Notes under the pieces: generated by a model
Told to the model about the DNA's origin: nothing
Databases searched by the model: none
Seen by the model: the letters and a program-made list of their open reading frames with translations, nothing else
Program-made: the position numbers and the translations under genes
NCBI GenBank assembly: GCA_017302835.1
Contig: JAFLCC010000017.1
Location: 1-63,198, forward strand
Origin: Deltaproteobacteria bacterium
GTDB taxonomy: Bacteria; Bdellovibrionota; Bdellovibrionia; Bdellovibrionales; Bdellovibrionaceae
DNA: 63,198 nt
Direction of reading: 5' to 3'
In this document: positions 16,150 through 24,383 of the stretch, piece by piece
Numbering within the stretch: position 1 is the stretch's first letter
Layout of the letters: the number at the start of each line of letters is the position of its first letter

Positions 16150-17811
16150 TTATTTCTTTCCATCCATTCCAAATCTGATAATAACTCTTTGTGATTTTTT
16201 GCAATCGTTGACCTTACAAAAATCCACTCCCGGCGACACATTTTTAACTTTCATCACCTCAAGAAAACTTCTTCCAGAAACTTTCATGACTGGGAACATG
16301 TCTTTTTGGTGATCAAATTCCATCGTCTTGTCATCTATAATATGAGTAAAGATGGATTTCGCTCGCTGATAACTCAAATCCATGTTGTACTTTAAAGCTT
16401 GTTTGTCATTTTTGGCACTCGAGTTAGGGTCCACATATTTTCCCTTATAGGTCGGAGAAGCAAAGCCCACAATTTCAACTGCAGATATTTTTCCTTTTAC
16501 TTTGTCGTTCCCAAATAAAGACTTCGCATACACGGGCATGGCTTTCTCAAGAACTGACTTCATATCTTCATTTAATTTGGCGGATCCCGATTCAAAATAA
16601 GAATCACCAAAATCGAGCATTACTTCCCCTGTCTGAAGATCGATATCAGCCTTCACGCCAGCTTTTTCAAATCCCTTTTTGATTTCCTTTGCAACGTCTT
16701 TGCGCAGATCTCTTTCTTCCAAGGCTTGACGAAGCTCTTTATCTTTGCTCCCTAAATCTTTTGACAGACCGGCAATTTTATTTTGCAAATCACGCTCTTT
16801 CTGTTCCGCTCTTTGTTTAAACTCGCCCTCTCTTTTGGCTCTTTCGGCGGCTCCTAATTTTTGCGCCCCTAGCTCTTTTTCAAAGGCCTTGCGATCACGG
16901 TCTCTCTCTGATTCATACTGTCCTTGCAAATCAGCGATTTTTTTATTGTACTCGCCTTCAACTGTTCCTAATTTGTTCTTAAGTTGGTCCGCTTCTTTTG
17001 ACTTTACATTGAGGGCGGACTGGGTTTGTGCCAGACTTGATGACAATTCTCCAAGCTTGCTTTGCGATTGAGTTAATTCTTTTTGATAGGCCTGGTTGTC
17101 TTCATTAAGCTTATCAATGTTTTTCTGATTGTCCTCTTTCAATTTTGCCATTTTCTTCTGATAGGCCTGCTGAGTGATTTCTTTATTTTTAAGCGCCATC
17201 TTAAGATCATTCATTTTTTCATCTAAAGTTTCTTGAACCTGAGCTATTTTCATTTCACCTTCAGCAATCAACTTCTTTTTGGTTTCCACATCTTCATTGA
17301 GATTCGTAATTTGTTCTTCTTGGGACACAATGGTGACATCTTGTTCTTCGATAATCGAATCTCGTTTTTTAATTTTAGTTTTTGATAAGACATTGGCGTT
17401 AATCATATTGCGAACCATTTGCTGGTACTGATTAAGCGCTTCTTCTTTTTGACCATTCGCCAAAGAGGCCTGTCTTAATTTCTCTTTCTCGTCTTTGGCT
17501 TCTTCCTTGAGAAGAACTAACTTATCCATTAATTCTTGATAAGCCTTGAACTCTGATTCAGGCGCTTGAGATTTTAAATAATCTTTTTTTATCGACTCAT
17601 ACATTTTCAACTGACTTTTTAAATCCTGAACTTCAGTTTTGAGATTCTGGTTATCTACCTGCTGTTTCATGCCATTGGTTCCCGTTCGCAGTGAAGATGT
17701 GACATAAAGTAGCAAAAAAATAGTTGATAAACCTAAAAACAAATCTGAATAAGAAGTCCAAAAATGTCCATCATCTTGGTGATTTTTATGTTTTTCATAA
17801 TTAAATGACAT
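16150..17811 (-). CDS. MotB-like protein with coiled coil and OmpA peptidoglycan-binding domain
   Basis: 553 residues from the ATG at 17811, chosen because GAGGAAAAC precedes it; the reading frame is open further upstream. The N-terminal membrane segment WTSYSDLFLGLSTIFLLLY (about 18-36) carries Asp 23 in the position of the ion-binding Asp of MotB. Residues about 50-390 are coiled coil. The C-terminus (about 400-553) is an OmpA/MotB domain (FASPTYKGKYVDPNSSAKND, LSYQRAKSIFTHI) that should anchor to peptidoglycan. The coiled coil is far longer than the linker of MotB or ZorB, so the anchor would reach deep into the periplasm. First gene of the three-gene module. Confidence 0.85.
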   Translation of the reverse strand: MSFNYEKHKNHQDDGHFWTSYSDLFLGLSTIFLLLYVTSSLRTGTNGMKQQVDNQNLKTEVQDLKSQLKMYESIKKDYLKSQAPESEFKAYQELMDKLVLLKEEAKDEKEKLRQASLANGQKEEALNQYQQMVRNMINANVLSKTKIKKRDSIIEEQDVTIVSQEEQITNLNEDVETKKKLIAEGEMKIAQVQETLDEKMNDLKMALKNKEITQQAYQKKMAKLKEDNQKNIDKLNEDNQAYQKELTQSQSKLGELSSSLAQTQSALNVKSKEADQLKNKLGTVEGEYNKKIADLQGQYESERDRDRKAFEKELGAQKLGAAERAKREGEFKQRAEQKERDLQNKIAGLSKDLGSKDKELRQALEERDLRKDVAKEIKKGFEKAGVKADIDLQTGEVMLDFGDSYFESGSAKLNEDMKSVLEKAMPVYAKSLFGNDKVKGKISAVEIVGFASPTYKGKYVDPNSSAKNDKQALKYNMDLSYQRAKSIFTHIIDDKTMEFDHQKDMFPVMKVSGRSFLEVMKVKNVSPGVDFCKVNDCKKSQRVIIRFGMDGKK

Positions 17812-17878
17812 GTTTTCCTCTTTTGTTCTTCGATTCTCTATTCGAGAAAATCTAGATAAAACTAAATGCATTGACTTA

Positions 17879-17894
17879 GTTTTTTTAAAAAAAC
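17879..17894. promoter_or_regulatory. AT palindrome in the divergent spacer
   Basis: GTTTTTTT followed by AAAAAAAC is a perfect 16-bp palindrome. It lies between the divergent MotB-like (start 17811) and mono-haem protein (start 17961) genes, where both promoters must be. It could be an operator or simply a curved A/T tract that helps promoter opening. Confidence 0.25.
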
Positions 17895-17960
17895 CGACTT
17901 TTGACCATGACCAACAAAGTTCTGCTTGATTTTAGTCGAGTGTTGAAAAATGATAGTTCC

Positions 17961-19124
17961 ATGAAATATTGTATTTTATTTTTAGTGTGGTTTGTTTCCT
18001 TATGTTACCCGATTTATGTTCAAGCCTATGCTGATTTTATTGGCTATGGATACAGCTCCTGCATGACTTGTCACTACAATGGTCAAGGCAATGGTCCCCT
18101 GAATGACTACGGTCGTGGAGTTTTTGCTGCGGAAGTTATCTCTAAGTCTTTTATGAAATCTACGGTTACCGATGAAGAACTCTCAGAAAAAAGCGGTTTT
18201 CTTGGGAAGACCTCCTTGCCTTGGTGGTTTCGCCCGGGAGTTAAATACCGTGGGTTATGGTTTCAAACAAATCCTGGAAGCAAAGAAGCATTAAGTAAAT
18301 TCGTCACCATGCAAGCTGATGCCAGCGCCGTGATTCATTTTGACCAAGATCAAAAATGGGTATTCGTTTCAAGTTTCGGTTACTATCCCGTGCCTGCTAA
18401 TTTAAAAAATGATCCCAATAAACCCTCCGAGTGGATCTCTCGAGAGCATTACCTTCGCTACTTAAAAAATGATAATTTAATTTTCTTTGTTGGACTTATG
18501 GACAAAGCTTTCGGCATCAGAACTGTCGATCATACAGCTTTTTCTCGAGTCAAGACGGGGTTGGCCCAAAATGACCAAACTCATGGAGTGATGACCACCT
18601 ATAAAATGGAACCTTGGGATTACACTGCCCACGCTTTTCTTGGAAATCTTTCCCAAGATGCCGATCTCAGGCAAAAGGGATTTTCATTAATGGCAGAAAA
18701 AGACCTCCACCAGTTTCATCGAATCGGCTCAAGCTTTATGATGTCACAAAACGATTATGTGAACTGGCTCCGCGTTTCCGCTCACTCCAAATTGGGTTTT
18801 GGCAAAGGCAATAGTTTTTTAACCGAAGCTGGCTACCTGCAAAATAAACCAAAAAGTGGCGCGACCAAAAATGGAGGCTATGCCATGGCTCAAAGCATGG
18901 CCCTCATCCGCCGCGGATTTTTCTTTCTTTCCCAAGCTGAGTATTTTAATCAATCACTTTCGACAAAGTCTCCCGATAATTTAAAATGGACCTTTGGGCT
19001 TGTCTCTTTTCCTTATCTAAAAACTGAATTTCGTTTAACCCTAGTCAATGGCAGAGACCTTTCAGATGAAACCACTGCTGGTGATTCTTGGGCTGCCCAA
19101 ATGCAACTTCATCTATCTTTATAG
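17961..19124 (+). CDS. Secreted mono-haem outer-membrane beta-barrel-like protein
   Basis: 387 residues from the ATG at 17961, which places the signal peptide (hydrophobic 4-20, ending VQA) correctly; the frame opens 20 codons earlier. Right after the cleavage site comes one c-type haem motif, CMTCH (34-38), within SSCMTCHYNGQGNGPLNDYGRG. The rest (about 90-387) has alternating aromatic/polar strands (WVFVSSFGYYPV, LIFFVGLMDKAFGIR, GFFFLSQAEYFNQ) suggesting a barrel in the outer membrane. A single haem fused to a barrel suggests electron transfer at, or sensing through, the outer membrane. The family is not named here. Downstream barrel gene starts 7 bp after its stop. Confidence 0.7.
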   Translation: MKYCILFLVWFVSLCYPIYVQAYADFIGYGYSSCMTCHYNGQGNGPLNDYGRGVFAAEVISKSFMKSTVTDEELSEKSGFLGKTSLPWWFRPGVKYRGLWFQTNPGSKEALSKFVTMQADASAVIHFDQDQKWVFVSSFGYYPVPANLKNDPNKPSEWISREHYLRYLKNDNLIFFVGLMDKAFGIRTVDHTAFSRVKTGLAQNDQTHGVMTTYKMEPWDYTAHAFLGNLSQDADLRQKGFSLMAEKDLHQFHRIGSSFMMSQNDYVNWLRVSAHSKLGFGKGNSFLTEAGYLQNKPKSGATKNGGYAMAQSMALIRRGFFFLSQAEYFNQSLSTKSPDNLKWTFGLVSFPYLKTEFRLTLVNGRDLSDETTAGDSWAAQMQLHLSL

Positions 19125-19131
19125 AGGTTTT

Positions 19132-20169
19132 ATGTTACGTTTCACACTCCTGTTTTTGGTTTTCTCAATTAAGGCTTTTTCCTTGCTCCTATCTGAACCG
19201 ATACAGCTTGCAGAAAATGCCATTGTGATTGACGAGTCTACACTCATAGCCAAGCCCAAAAGCCCCTCTGAATCTAAATCCAAGACTCAAACGCAGTCCC
19301 AAACAAAATCTCAAGCTAAGCCAAAGAGTCTAACTAAACCTCAAACTCAACCTGTTGCAAAGTCAAATACGGCCAAAAAAGCCCAACCAAAAGCGCTAAA
19401 AATGAATGAGGGACTTACTTTTTCTGATGAAAGCCCCCAAATTCCACCCCTTTCCGAAGAAGAAACTAATTCTCCTGTGAAGGTGCCACCACCGGTTTCT
19501 TCTGCTCCCCCGCAATCATTGAACCCCAAAAAACAAAAGATTAGACCTCCATTGGTTCTCGACGAAAGCAGCGGAAGAGAGGAACCCAAAAATCCCATGG
19601 AGGTAGCCCCTACAGCCAATTCATCAAACACTGGACATTCCACTGTGAGCAAATCCAAGTTTAAAGATCGAAAAGCTATCACCATTGATTACAATACTTG
19701 GTACGAAACAATTAAAATTTTAAATAGCTCGACAAGCGCCTACTCTGATACGAAATCTCATTATTTTGGCGTTGGTATCTATTACGATCATACGATTTAC
19801 GAAGAAAAATATGGTTATGCTTTTTCTCTGGGAGCTATCAGTGGAAATGCCCAGTCAGGGATAGTCAACACTGGCGAATACTACGAAAGAAGAATTTCCT
19901 GGCTTGGGTACCGAGTGGGAGGAAGGTTTTTTGTTCGCGCGAATACCCGAATAGACATTGGCCCTTCCATTTTAGTCCAATTTAAAGATACCAAATGGCC
20001 CGAAGAGGCCACCTTCAAAGTCATGCCTCAAATCAACCCACAATATTTTTTCTTTTTGGATACCCGTTGGAGGATCAGTTACCCCCTTGAATTGGTTCAA
20101 TCTTTCGGCTTTCATACAAGACAATACTCAATGATCTGGAGACTAGGTTTTAATTACACGCTAAATTAA
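19132..20169 (+). CDS. Secreted protein with low-complexity linker and C-terminal beta-barrel
   Basis: 345 residues from the ATG at 19132, preceded by AGAGG; an earlier in-frame start would overlap the previous gene. A signal peptide (1-19) is followed by a Lys/Ser/Gln/Thr-rich tract made of repeating SKSKTQTQ-like units (about 40-85) and a Pro-rich linker. From about 185 on, the protein has beta strands with aromatic girdles (HYFGVGIYYDHTIY, WLGYRVGGRFFVR, YSMIWRLGFNYTL), a pattern typical of an outer-membrane barrel. The linker could span peptidoglycan. Probably co-transcribed with the mono-haem protein gene. Confidence 0.7.
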   Translation: MLRFTLLFLVFSIKAFSLLLSEPIQLAENAIVIDESTLIAKPKSPSESKSKTQTQSQTKSQAKPKSLTKPQTQPVAKSNTAKKAQPKALKMNEGLTFSDESPQIPPLSEEETNSPVKVPPPVSSAPPQSLNPKKQKIRPPLVLDESSGREEPKNPMEVAPTANSSNTGHSTVSKSKFKDRKAITIDYNTWYETIKILNSSTSAYSDTKSHYFGVGIYYDHTIYEEKYGYAFSLGAISGNAQSGIVNTGEYYERRISWLGYRVGGRFFVRANTRIDIGPSILVQFKDTKWPEEATFKVMPQINPQYFFFLDTRWRISYPLELVQSFGFHTRQYSMIWRLGFNYTLN

Positions 20170-20331
20170 GTAGCTGTAACAAAATAAGGATCCTCATTGC
20201 TTTTCCAATATATCGGGAAGATATTTTAGAAATATTTTTGCCAAACTTGTTTCACAATTGACTCACTCCTTAAGAGAAAACAGTACATGCTTCTTTAAAT
20301 TAGGAGTAGAAGTAAAAAAAAGGAGTTAGTT

Positions 20332-20577
20332 ATGAAAAAAAGTATTGCTATGTTATTTTCTGTCTTAATATCTTTAGCCACTTTCGCTAAGGGGGATGGC
20401 CCAGTCGCTGCAGTTTGCAAAACTGATATTGAAAAATTTTGCGCCGGCAAACAGCATGTTGCTAAGGAAGTAAGAACTTGCCTTGAAACAAAAAAAACTG
20501 AACTATCAAAAGAATGCCTTCAAGTTCTTGAAAGTACTGGACCAGGAACTGGAATGGGAAAAGGTAATAAAAAGTAA
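20332..20577 (+). CDS. Small secreted cysteine-rich-repeat protein
   Basis: 81 residues with a signal peptide (1-19) and one cysteine-rich repeat of the type found in animal GLG1: C29..DIEKFC37...VRTC50L...LSKEC62, four Cys likely forming two disulphides. Small proteins with one to two such repeats occur in many proteobacteria; their role is not established. A strong AAAAAAGGAGTTAGTT ribosome site precedes the ATG. Stand-alone gene with a hairpin downstream. Confidence 0.8.
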   Translation: MKKSIAMLFSVLISLATFAKGDGPVAAVCKTDIEKFCAGKQHVAKEVRTCLETKKTELSKECLQVLESTGPGTGMGKGNKK

Positions 20578-20618
20578 ATTTTTAGAATTCTAATTATTTT
20601 TAAGCAGAGTTTTTTAGA

Positions 20619-20639
20619 AGCTGACCTTCTTGGTCAGCT
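20619..20639 (+). terminator. Stem-loop downstream of the cysteine-rich protein gene
   Basis: AGCTGACC, a 5-base loop TTCTT, then GGTCAGCT: a perfect 8-bp stem 41 bases beyond the stop codon. It lacks a following T tract on the plus strand, so it may be a weak or factor-assisted terminator, or an RNA-stabilising hairpin. Confidence 0.35.
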
Positions 20640-20788
20640 AAATCAGCCGATATTTCTGTCTTAAAAGTGTTCTTTTCTTGCAGTACAAGCCTCTGCTAAA
20701 ATTCTTATGTAGATTATATCTGCAAATATGCATTTATAGAATGTATATTTGTGCATTTACAAAATCATTGTGAAAGAATAGCATGATA

Positions 20789-20819
20789 GCTGATGATCTT
20801 ATTTACAATGTTCATCAGC
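20789..20819 (-). terminator. Stem-loop downstream of the secreted protein at 20849
   Basis: GCTGATGA (20789-20796) and TCATCAGC (20812-20819) form an 8-bp stem with a 15-base AT-rich loop, 29 bases beyond the stop of the minus-strand gene. No T tract follows, so termination is only a possibility. Confidence 0.3.
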
Positions 20820-20848
20820 GAGAATGTGCGTGAATAAAACAACTTTTC

Positions 20849-21388
20849 TTATGGCAATTGAGTTGTGCCCCAACCGATCTCAAGTGACTGCTGATGAGCT
20901 TTATCAGCGAAAACTAAATCATTAATCTTTACTTCGAGAAAATCAGAAACAACTTTAATGGGCGCCCTAACCAAGATCTCCATTTTTTGCAAATGAAAAA
21001 AGTATTTAGATTTAATAAATTTTCCCCCCATATCATTTATTACTCTCATTACATCTTTGGTTGTTCTCTGGGCATCACTGATGGGATATTTAGGCAATTC
21101 AGACCAACCATTTACATTAACTTCTTTTTGAGAAACCTCCATCATATTTATTTCAACACCATTTACTTTTGTCGTATCTGCGATTAGAATTTCACTTTCT
21201 CCCTTGAAAAAAGTTAATTTTACGTAAATTACTTGTTCTTTATTCTCTTGATTAAGAAAAACCTTCAAACGATCACTCATTTGAACTGATTTGTTTTTAT
21301 AATTCTGAGAACAATTTAATAGATTTCCGGCATTGCTTTTGGCTGACAATAATATGAGAACTAAAAGACTCATTGTTTTTATAAGCAT
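20849..21388 (-). CDS. Secreted protein, unknown function
   Basis: 179 residues with a Sec signal peptide (hydrophobic 5-16, cleavage near SNA/G). The start is supported by TTGGAGCGATT before the ATG. The mature part has one Cys, mixed alpha/beta composition, and no motif I recognise. Stand-alone minus-strand gene with about 280 bp of AT-rich non-coding DNA upstream. Confidence 0.7.
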   Translation of the reverse strand: MLIKTMSLLVLILLSAKSNAGNLLNCSQNYKNKSVQMSDRLKVFLNQENKEQVIYVKLTFFKGESEILIADTTKVNGVEINMMEVSQKEVNVNGWSELPKYPISDAQRTTKDVMRVINDMGGKFIKSKYFFHLQKMEILVRAPIKVVSDFLEVKINDLVFADKAHQQSLEIGWGTTQLP

Positions 21389-21672
21389 AATCGCTCCAAT
21401 TTTGAAAAATTAAAGTTACTTCTGTTTAAAAATACCACTGAAACTTCTAAAAGATTTAGTTTTTTTACGACCATTTCAAAGTTTCGGTGTGAACACAAAT
21501 TAGAAATATAATATATAACAAGATTCTAAATTTTTCACCTGTAGAGATTTAAACAAGATAACAAAAAACGTCACTTCCGAACGACTAACCTTAAGAACCA
21601 GAGGTCGTTGAATCGATTTTATGACAAAAGAATTTGTAGTACAGAATTAACACTTAGTGGAACCATGGCTAT

Positions 21673-22035
21673 TTACTCAATATTATTGATCCAAGTTTTG
21701 ATCAATTGCATTTCTGATTGAGAGAGATTGGGATTGCTTTGTGGCATGTCCCCAGCTGTGCCCGTATCATTTCCTCTGATTCGATTGTAAATAGAGGAAT
21801 TCGTCGGATTTTTCTTAGTAACTAAATTCTTTGAAATGTAATCAGCCTCTGAATAACTTGTCCAAGCGCTGTGGCAGCTTAAACATTTATCTGCAACCAC
21901 TTGTTTAGCAGCAACAAAAGCCTCGGTTCCAGAGGCCGAAGCGACGTCTGAACTTGAAGAGTTTTTTACTTTCCCACACCCCTCTAGCATCACTAAAAAT
22001 ACTAGTAACAATACAATCTTAATTCCCTTTTTCAT
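21673..22035 (-). CDS. Small mono-haem cytochrome-c-like lipoprotein
   Basis: 120 residues: lipobox LEGC (Cys 20), a Ser-rich tether, then a compact cytochrome c-type domain. This has CLSCH (51-55), a later Met in GDMPQSNPNLS as possible distal ligand, and a final helix SEMQLIKTWINNIE. This matches the small c-type domains found in planctomycete-type lipoproteins. It would sit in the periplasm or at the cell surface as an electron carrier. It lies downstream of the larger haem-lipoprotein cluster on the same strand but is separated from it by a methyltransferase gene. Confidence 0.8.
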   Translation of the reverse strand: MKKGIKIVLLLVFLVMLEGCGKVKNSSSSDVASASGTEAFVAAKQVVADKCLSCHSAWTSYSEADYISKNLVTKKNPTNSSIYNRIRGNDTGTAGDMPQSNPNLSQSEMQLIKTWINNIE

Positions 22036-22157
22036 TCTATTATTATGCCTTCTTTGTTCACTTTTGATCGAGCAATTTTATTTAAAAATCTCAAAAAAAG
22101 TCAAAGGTCTGGTTGAACTAGCGAATGTGCTAATCAATTATTTTTGGAACTCCAGAA

Positions 22158-23540
22158 TTATTTTTTCTGAGTCTTTTCGTAATAGGACCCTAAAGTCGTG
22201 ACAATCATGTCTTCAGCAAGCTGTGGCTCCAATTGATAATGAGAAACGAATAACTCAATGAGCTTTTCTACACTCACACGGCCATCCAGAGAGTTAAAAA
22301 GGTCGCCTTGAAAGCGAGCGAGCGCCTGCTGCTGAATGAGCTGAGGATCCAAAGGGATGGCCATTTTCTTATCTCTAAGCCATTCCGGATAGGTATTTAT
22401 TTTTTCCACCTCCATATCGCGGACTTTAGTCCATCGAAATAAAAGTACGGACTCGTTTCTCGACTGCACTTCATTCGGATGAGATAGGTAAATCATCTTT
22501 TTAACTTCAGAGACCTCGACCTGAAAACCCCAAGCAGAAGCATTTTCCTTTAGTTCCTCTTCGGTATACATCAAGCTCTCGTTTGAAGAAGCATAACCCA
22601 AAGGACCAAAGTTAATCCACTGTCCTCCAAGTTTAAGTATTTTATTAATTCGTGTGCTTAACTGTCTTACATTCATGGGTAAAATATCGATCACCCATGG
22701 AGTTAAAACCAAATCCATACACCCTGCACGCAAGGGTAGATAGGCTGCATCAGCTAGCAGAAAGACCAGACCTTCAGATGCTGGATGAGGCGATTTAAGC
22801 TGATATTTAATTGCTGCTTGTTCGAGAGTCAGGGGAGCAACGGCAAAATCGTACAAACTCACATTTTCTTGTTTTTGCACACGGTGGGCGATTTTCGTTA
22901 ACAATGGATTAAAATCAATAGCGAATGTTTTATCCCATTTTTGTTGGTGATGTAAATCAGTAGCTAGCCTTCCAGCACCAGATCCCAGCACCGCTACTTT
23001 TTTTATTTCAGAAACACCCTTTAAAATTTCACTGACAAAACTCAAAGAGATTTCATTTTCTTGAGTCTGCCACGCCCAATCTCGAAAAATATTCTTATGA
23101 TAAAGAGTTAACGATTGATGCGAGGGAATCACAAACTCCCTCATTCCCCCGCTTTGATTCAATTCAGGAAGCCATTTTAAAAGCATTTCCAAATTATGAC
23201 GATGGGCTTGTATTAAATTTTGCAAGCGCTTTTGAGTGGAAGGAACGAGCTTACCTTCGCTTAATTGGAGCTTTAAACTTTCTTTTTTCATTCTATGAAA
23301 CTCAATTAAATCTCGAAATTTTTGCCGCCAATAAGACTCATAATTCCCAAGATTTGGAAAAAGCCAAGGCAGTTTATCAATAAGCGGAAATACATGTTTC
23401 CCGGTTGAAGATCGAGATGAAGATTGAAATCCTTCCCCATTCCACTCCAGTTCTCCACCATCGACTGGCGAAATTAAAAAGGGCAATAAATCACTCCAAA
23501 ATTTAGACGTCGATGAAGGCGACGATGACGAATTAGACAT
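22158..23540 (-). CDS. Methyltransferase resembling carnosine N-methyltransferase (N2227-like)
   Basis: 460 residues. The first 65 (LISPVDGGELEWNGEGFQ...LPWLFPN) resemble a Trm112/UPF0434-like small domain without zinc Cys. Residues about 180-370 are a Rossmann methyltransferase with motif I AVLGSGAGRLATDL and acidic AIDFNPLL. Its later part, GGQWINFGPLGY (306-316) with MYTEEELKENASAWGFQVE and YLSHP, strongly resembles the N2227/carnosine N-methyltransferase family. That family methylates the imidazole of histidine-containing dipeptides in eukaryotes. The C-terminal 50 residues (LDGRVSVEKLIELFVSHYQLEP) look like a PqqD-type winged helix. Substrate in this bacterium unknown. Confidence 0.75.
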   Translation of the reverse strand: MSNSSSSPSSTSKFWSDLLPFLISPVDGGELEWNGEGFQSSSRSSTGKHVFPLIDKLPWLFPNLGNYESYWRQKFRDLIEFHRMKKESLKLQLSEGKLVPSTQKRLQNLIQAHRHNLEMLLKWLPELNQSGGMREFVIPSHQSLTLYHKNIFRDWAWQTQENEISLSFVSEILKGVSEIKKVAVLGSGAGRLATDLHHQQKWDKTFAIDFNPLLTKIAHRVQKQENVSLYDFAVAPLTLEQAAIKYQLKSPHPASEGLVFLLADAAYLPLRAGCMDLVLTPWVIDILPMNVRQLSTRINKILKLGGQWINFGPLGYASSNESLMYTEEELKENASAWGFQVEVSEVKKMIYLSHPNEVQSRNESVLLFRWTKVRDMEVEKINTYPEWLRDKKMAIPLDPQLIQQQALARFQGDLFNSLDGRVSVEKLIELFVSHYQLEPQLAEDMIVTTLGSYYEKTQKK

Positions 23541-23604
23541 AAATTGATTATTTATGAGTTTAAAAATATTTACTAGAACTATTTTCTAAGAGCTCACTTA
23601 GCAT

Positions 23605-24372
23605 TTATCTGAGGGCTCCATTTTGGATCCAGAGTCTTATAGCTGCCAGCTCTTCCGCGCTTAACCTTGCTCCACCTCGTGGCATAAAATCATTACCGGG
23701 CCTTTCGACGGATAGAACAAGCCGCGAGCCAGCTGGGTTTCCTGCAATGATACGGTTGCTAGCAATTAAAGTGTCGTAGCTATCTAGGTTGGTTCCCCCT
23801 GCTGCGTTTCCTGCAGTGTGGCAGCTAAGACATTTTGTGTTAAAAATTCGAACCTTGATACTATTGAAAGTGGGTTCTAAGGTTGCGGACCCTCCTGGCA
23901 GAGCGATATTACCTGACGAATCTATGAGTCCTTCCATGATCCACTTATTTAATGCTTGTAATTCGTCGGTTGATAATTTTTTCGTTCCTGGAGGCATGCT
24001 TCCCTCTTTGATCACTCGGATGATGTCAGAGATTTCTGGCTGTCCTGGAATCACCAAGCGAGTATACAATAAATATCCTAAATCATTGATGTCTGAAATT
24101 CCCCCTTCGGGTTTATCAGGATTGTGACAACTCAAACATTTGGAGTTGAGAATATCCATAGCCTGTTTTCCTAACACATCCTGCTCGCTCATTCCTTCGA
24201 ATGAACCCTGGTCAGAGTTGTTTGGAGCTCTCACCGCAGAGCAGTTTTGAAACATCAACACCAGGACCAAACAACCGAGGCAGGCCAAAAGACTGCGCTT
24301 TATTTTTTGAATTCGACTGCCTCTGACCGTACCTAAATTGTTTTCATTGTTTTCATTGTTTTCAATTTTCAT
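23605..24372 (-). CDS. Lipoprotein with two tandem c-type haem domains
   Basis: 255 residues. An Asn/Glu-rich start (ENNENNENN) precedes the signal peptide, and the lipobox FQNC places the lipid on Cys 44. Two homologous haem domains follow, CLSCH at 79-83 and 181-185. Each is closed by an MP(P/R)G..LS..EL.A...WI..G segment that supplies the likely distal Met and last helix, as in planctomycete-type cytochrome c domains. Expected to be an envelope electron carrier. Starts 11 bp after the stop of the next haem lipoprotein, so both are in one transcript. Confidence 0.85.
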   Translation of the reverse strand: MKIENNENNENNLGTVRGSRIQKIKRSLLACLGCLVLVLMFQNCSAVRAPNNSDQGSFEGMSEQDVLGKQAMDILNSKCLSCHNPDKPEGGISDINDLGYLLYTRLVIPGQPEISDIIRVIKEGSMPPGTKKLSTDELQALNKWIMEGLIDSSGNIALPGGSATLEPTFNSIKVRIFNTKCLSCHTAGNAAGGTNLDSYDTLIASNRIIAGNPAGSRLVLSVERPGNDFMPRGGARLSAEELAAIRLWIQNGALR

Positions 24373-24383
24373 AGGATTTCCCC

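Noticed and set aside
15202-17811. A Zorya anti-phage defence system
   Set aside because: The channel subunit looks ZorA-like, but it lacks the long ZorA tail. The MotB-like partner has the coiled coil instead, and no ZorC, ZorD or ZorE gene is adjacent. Only the stator similarity is kept.
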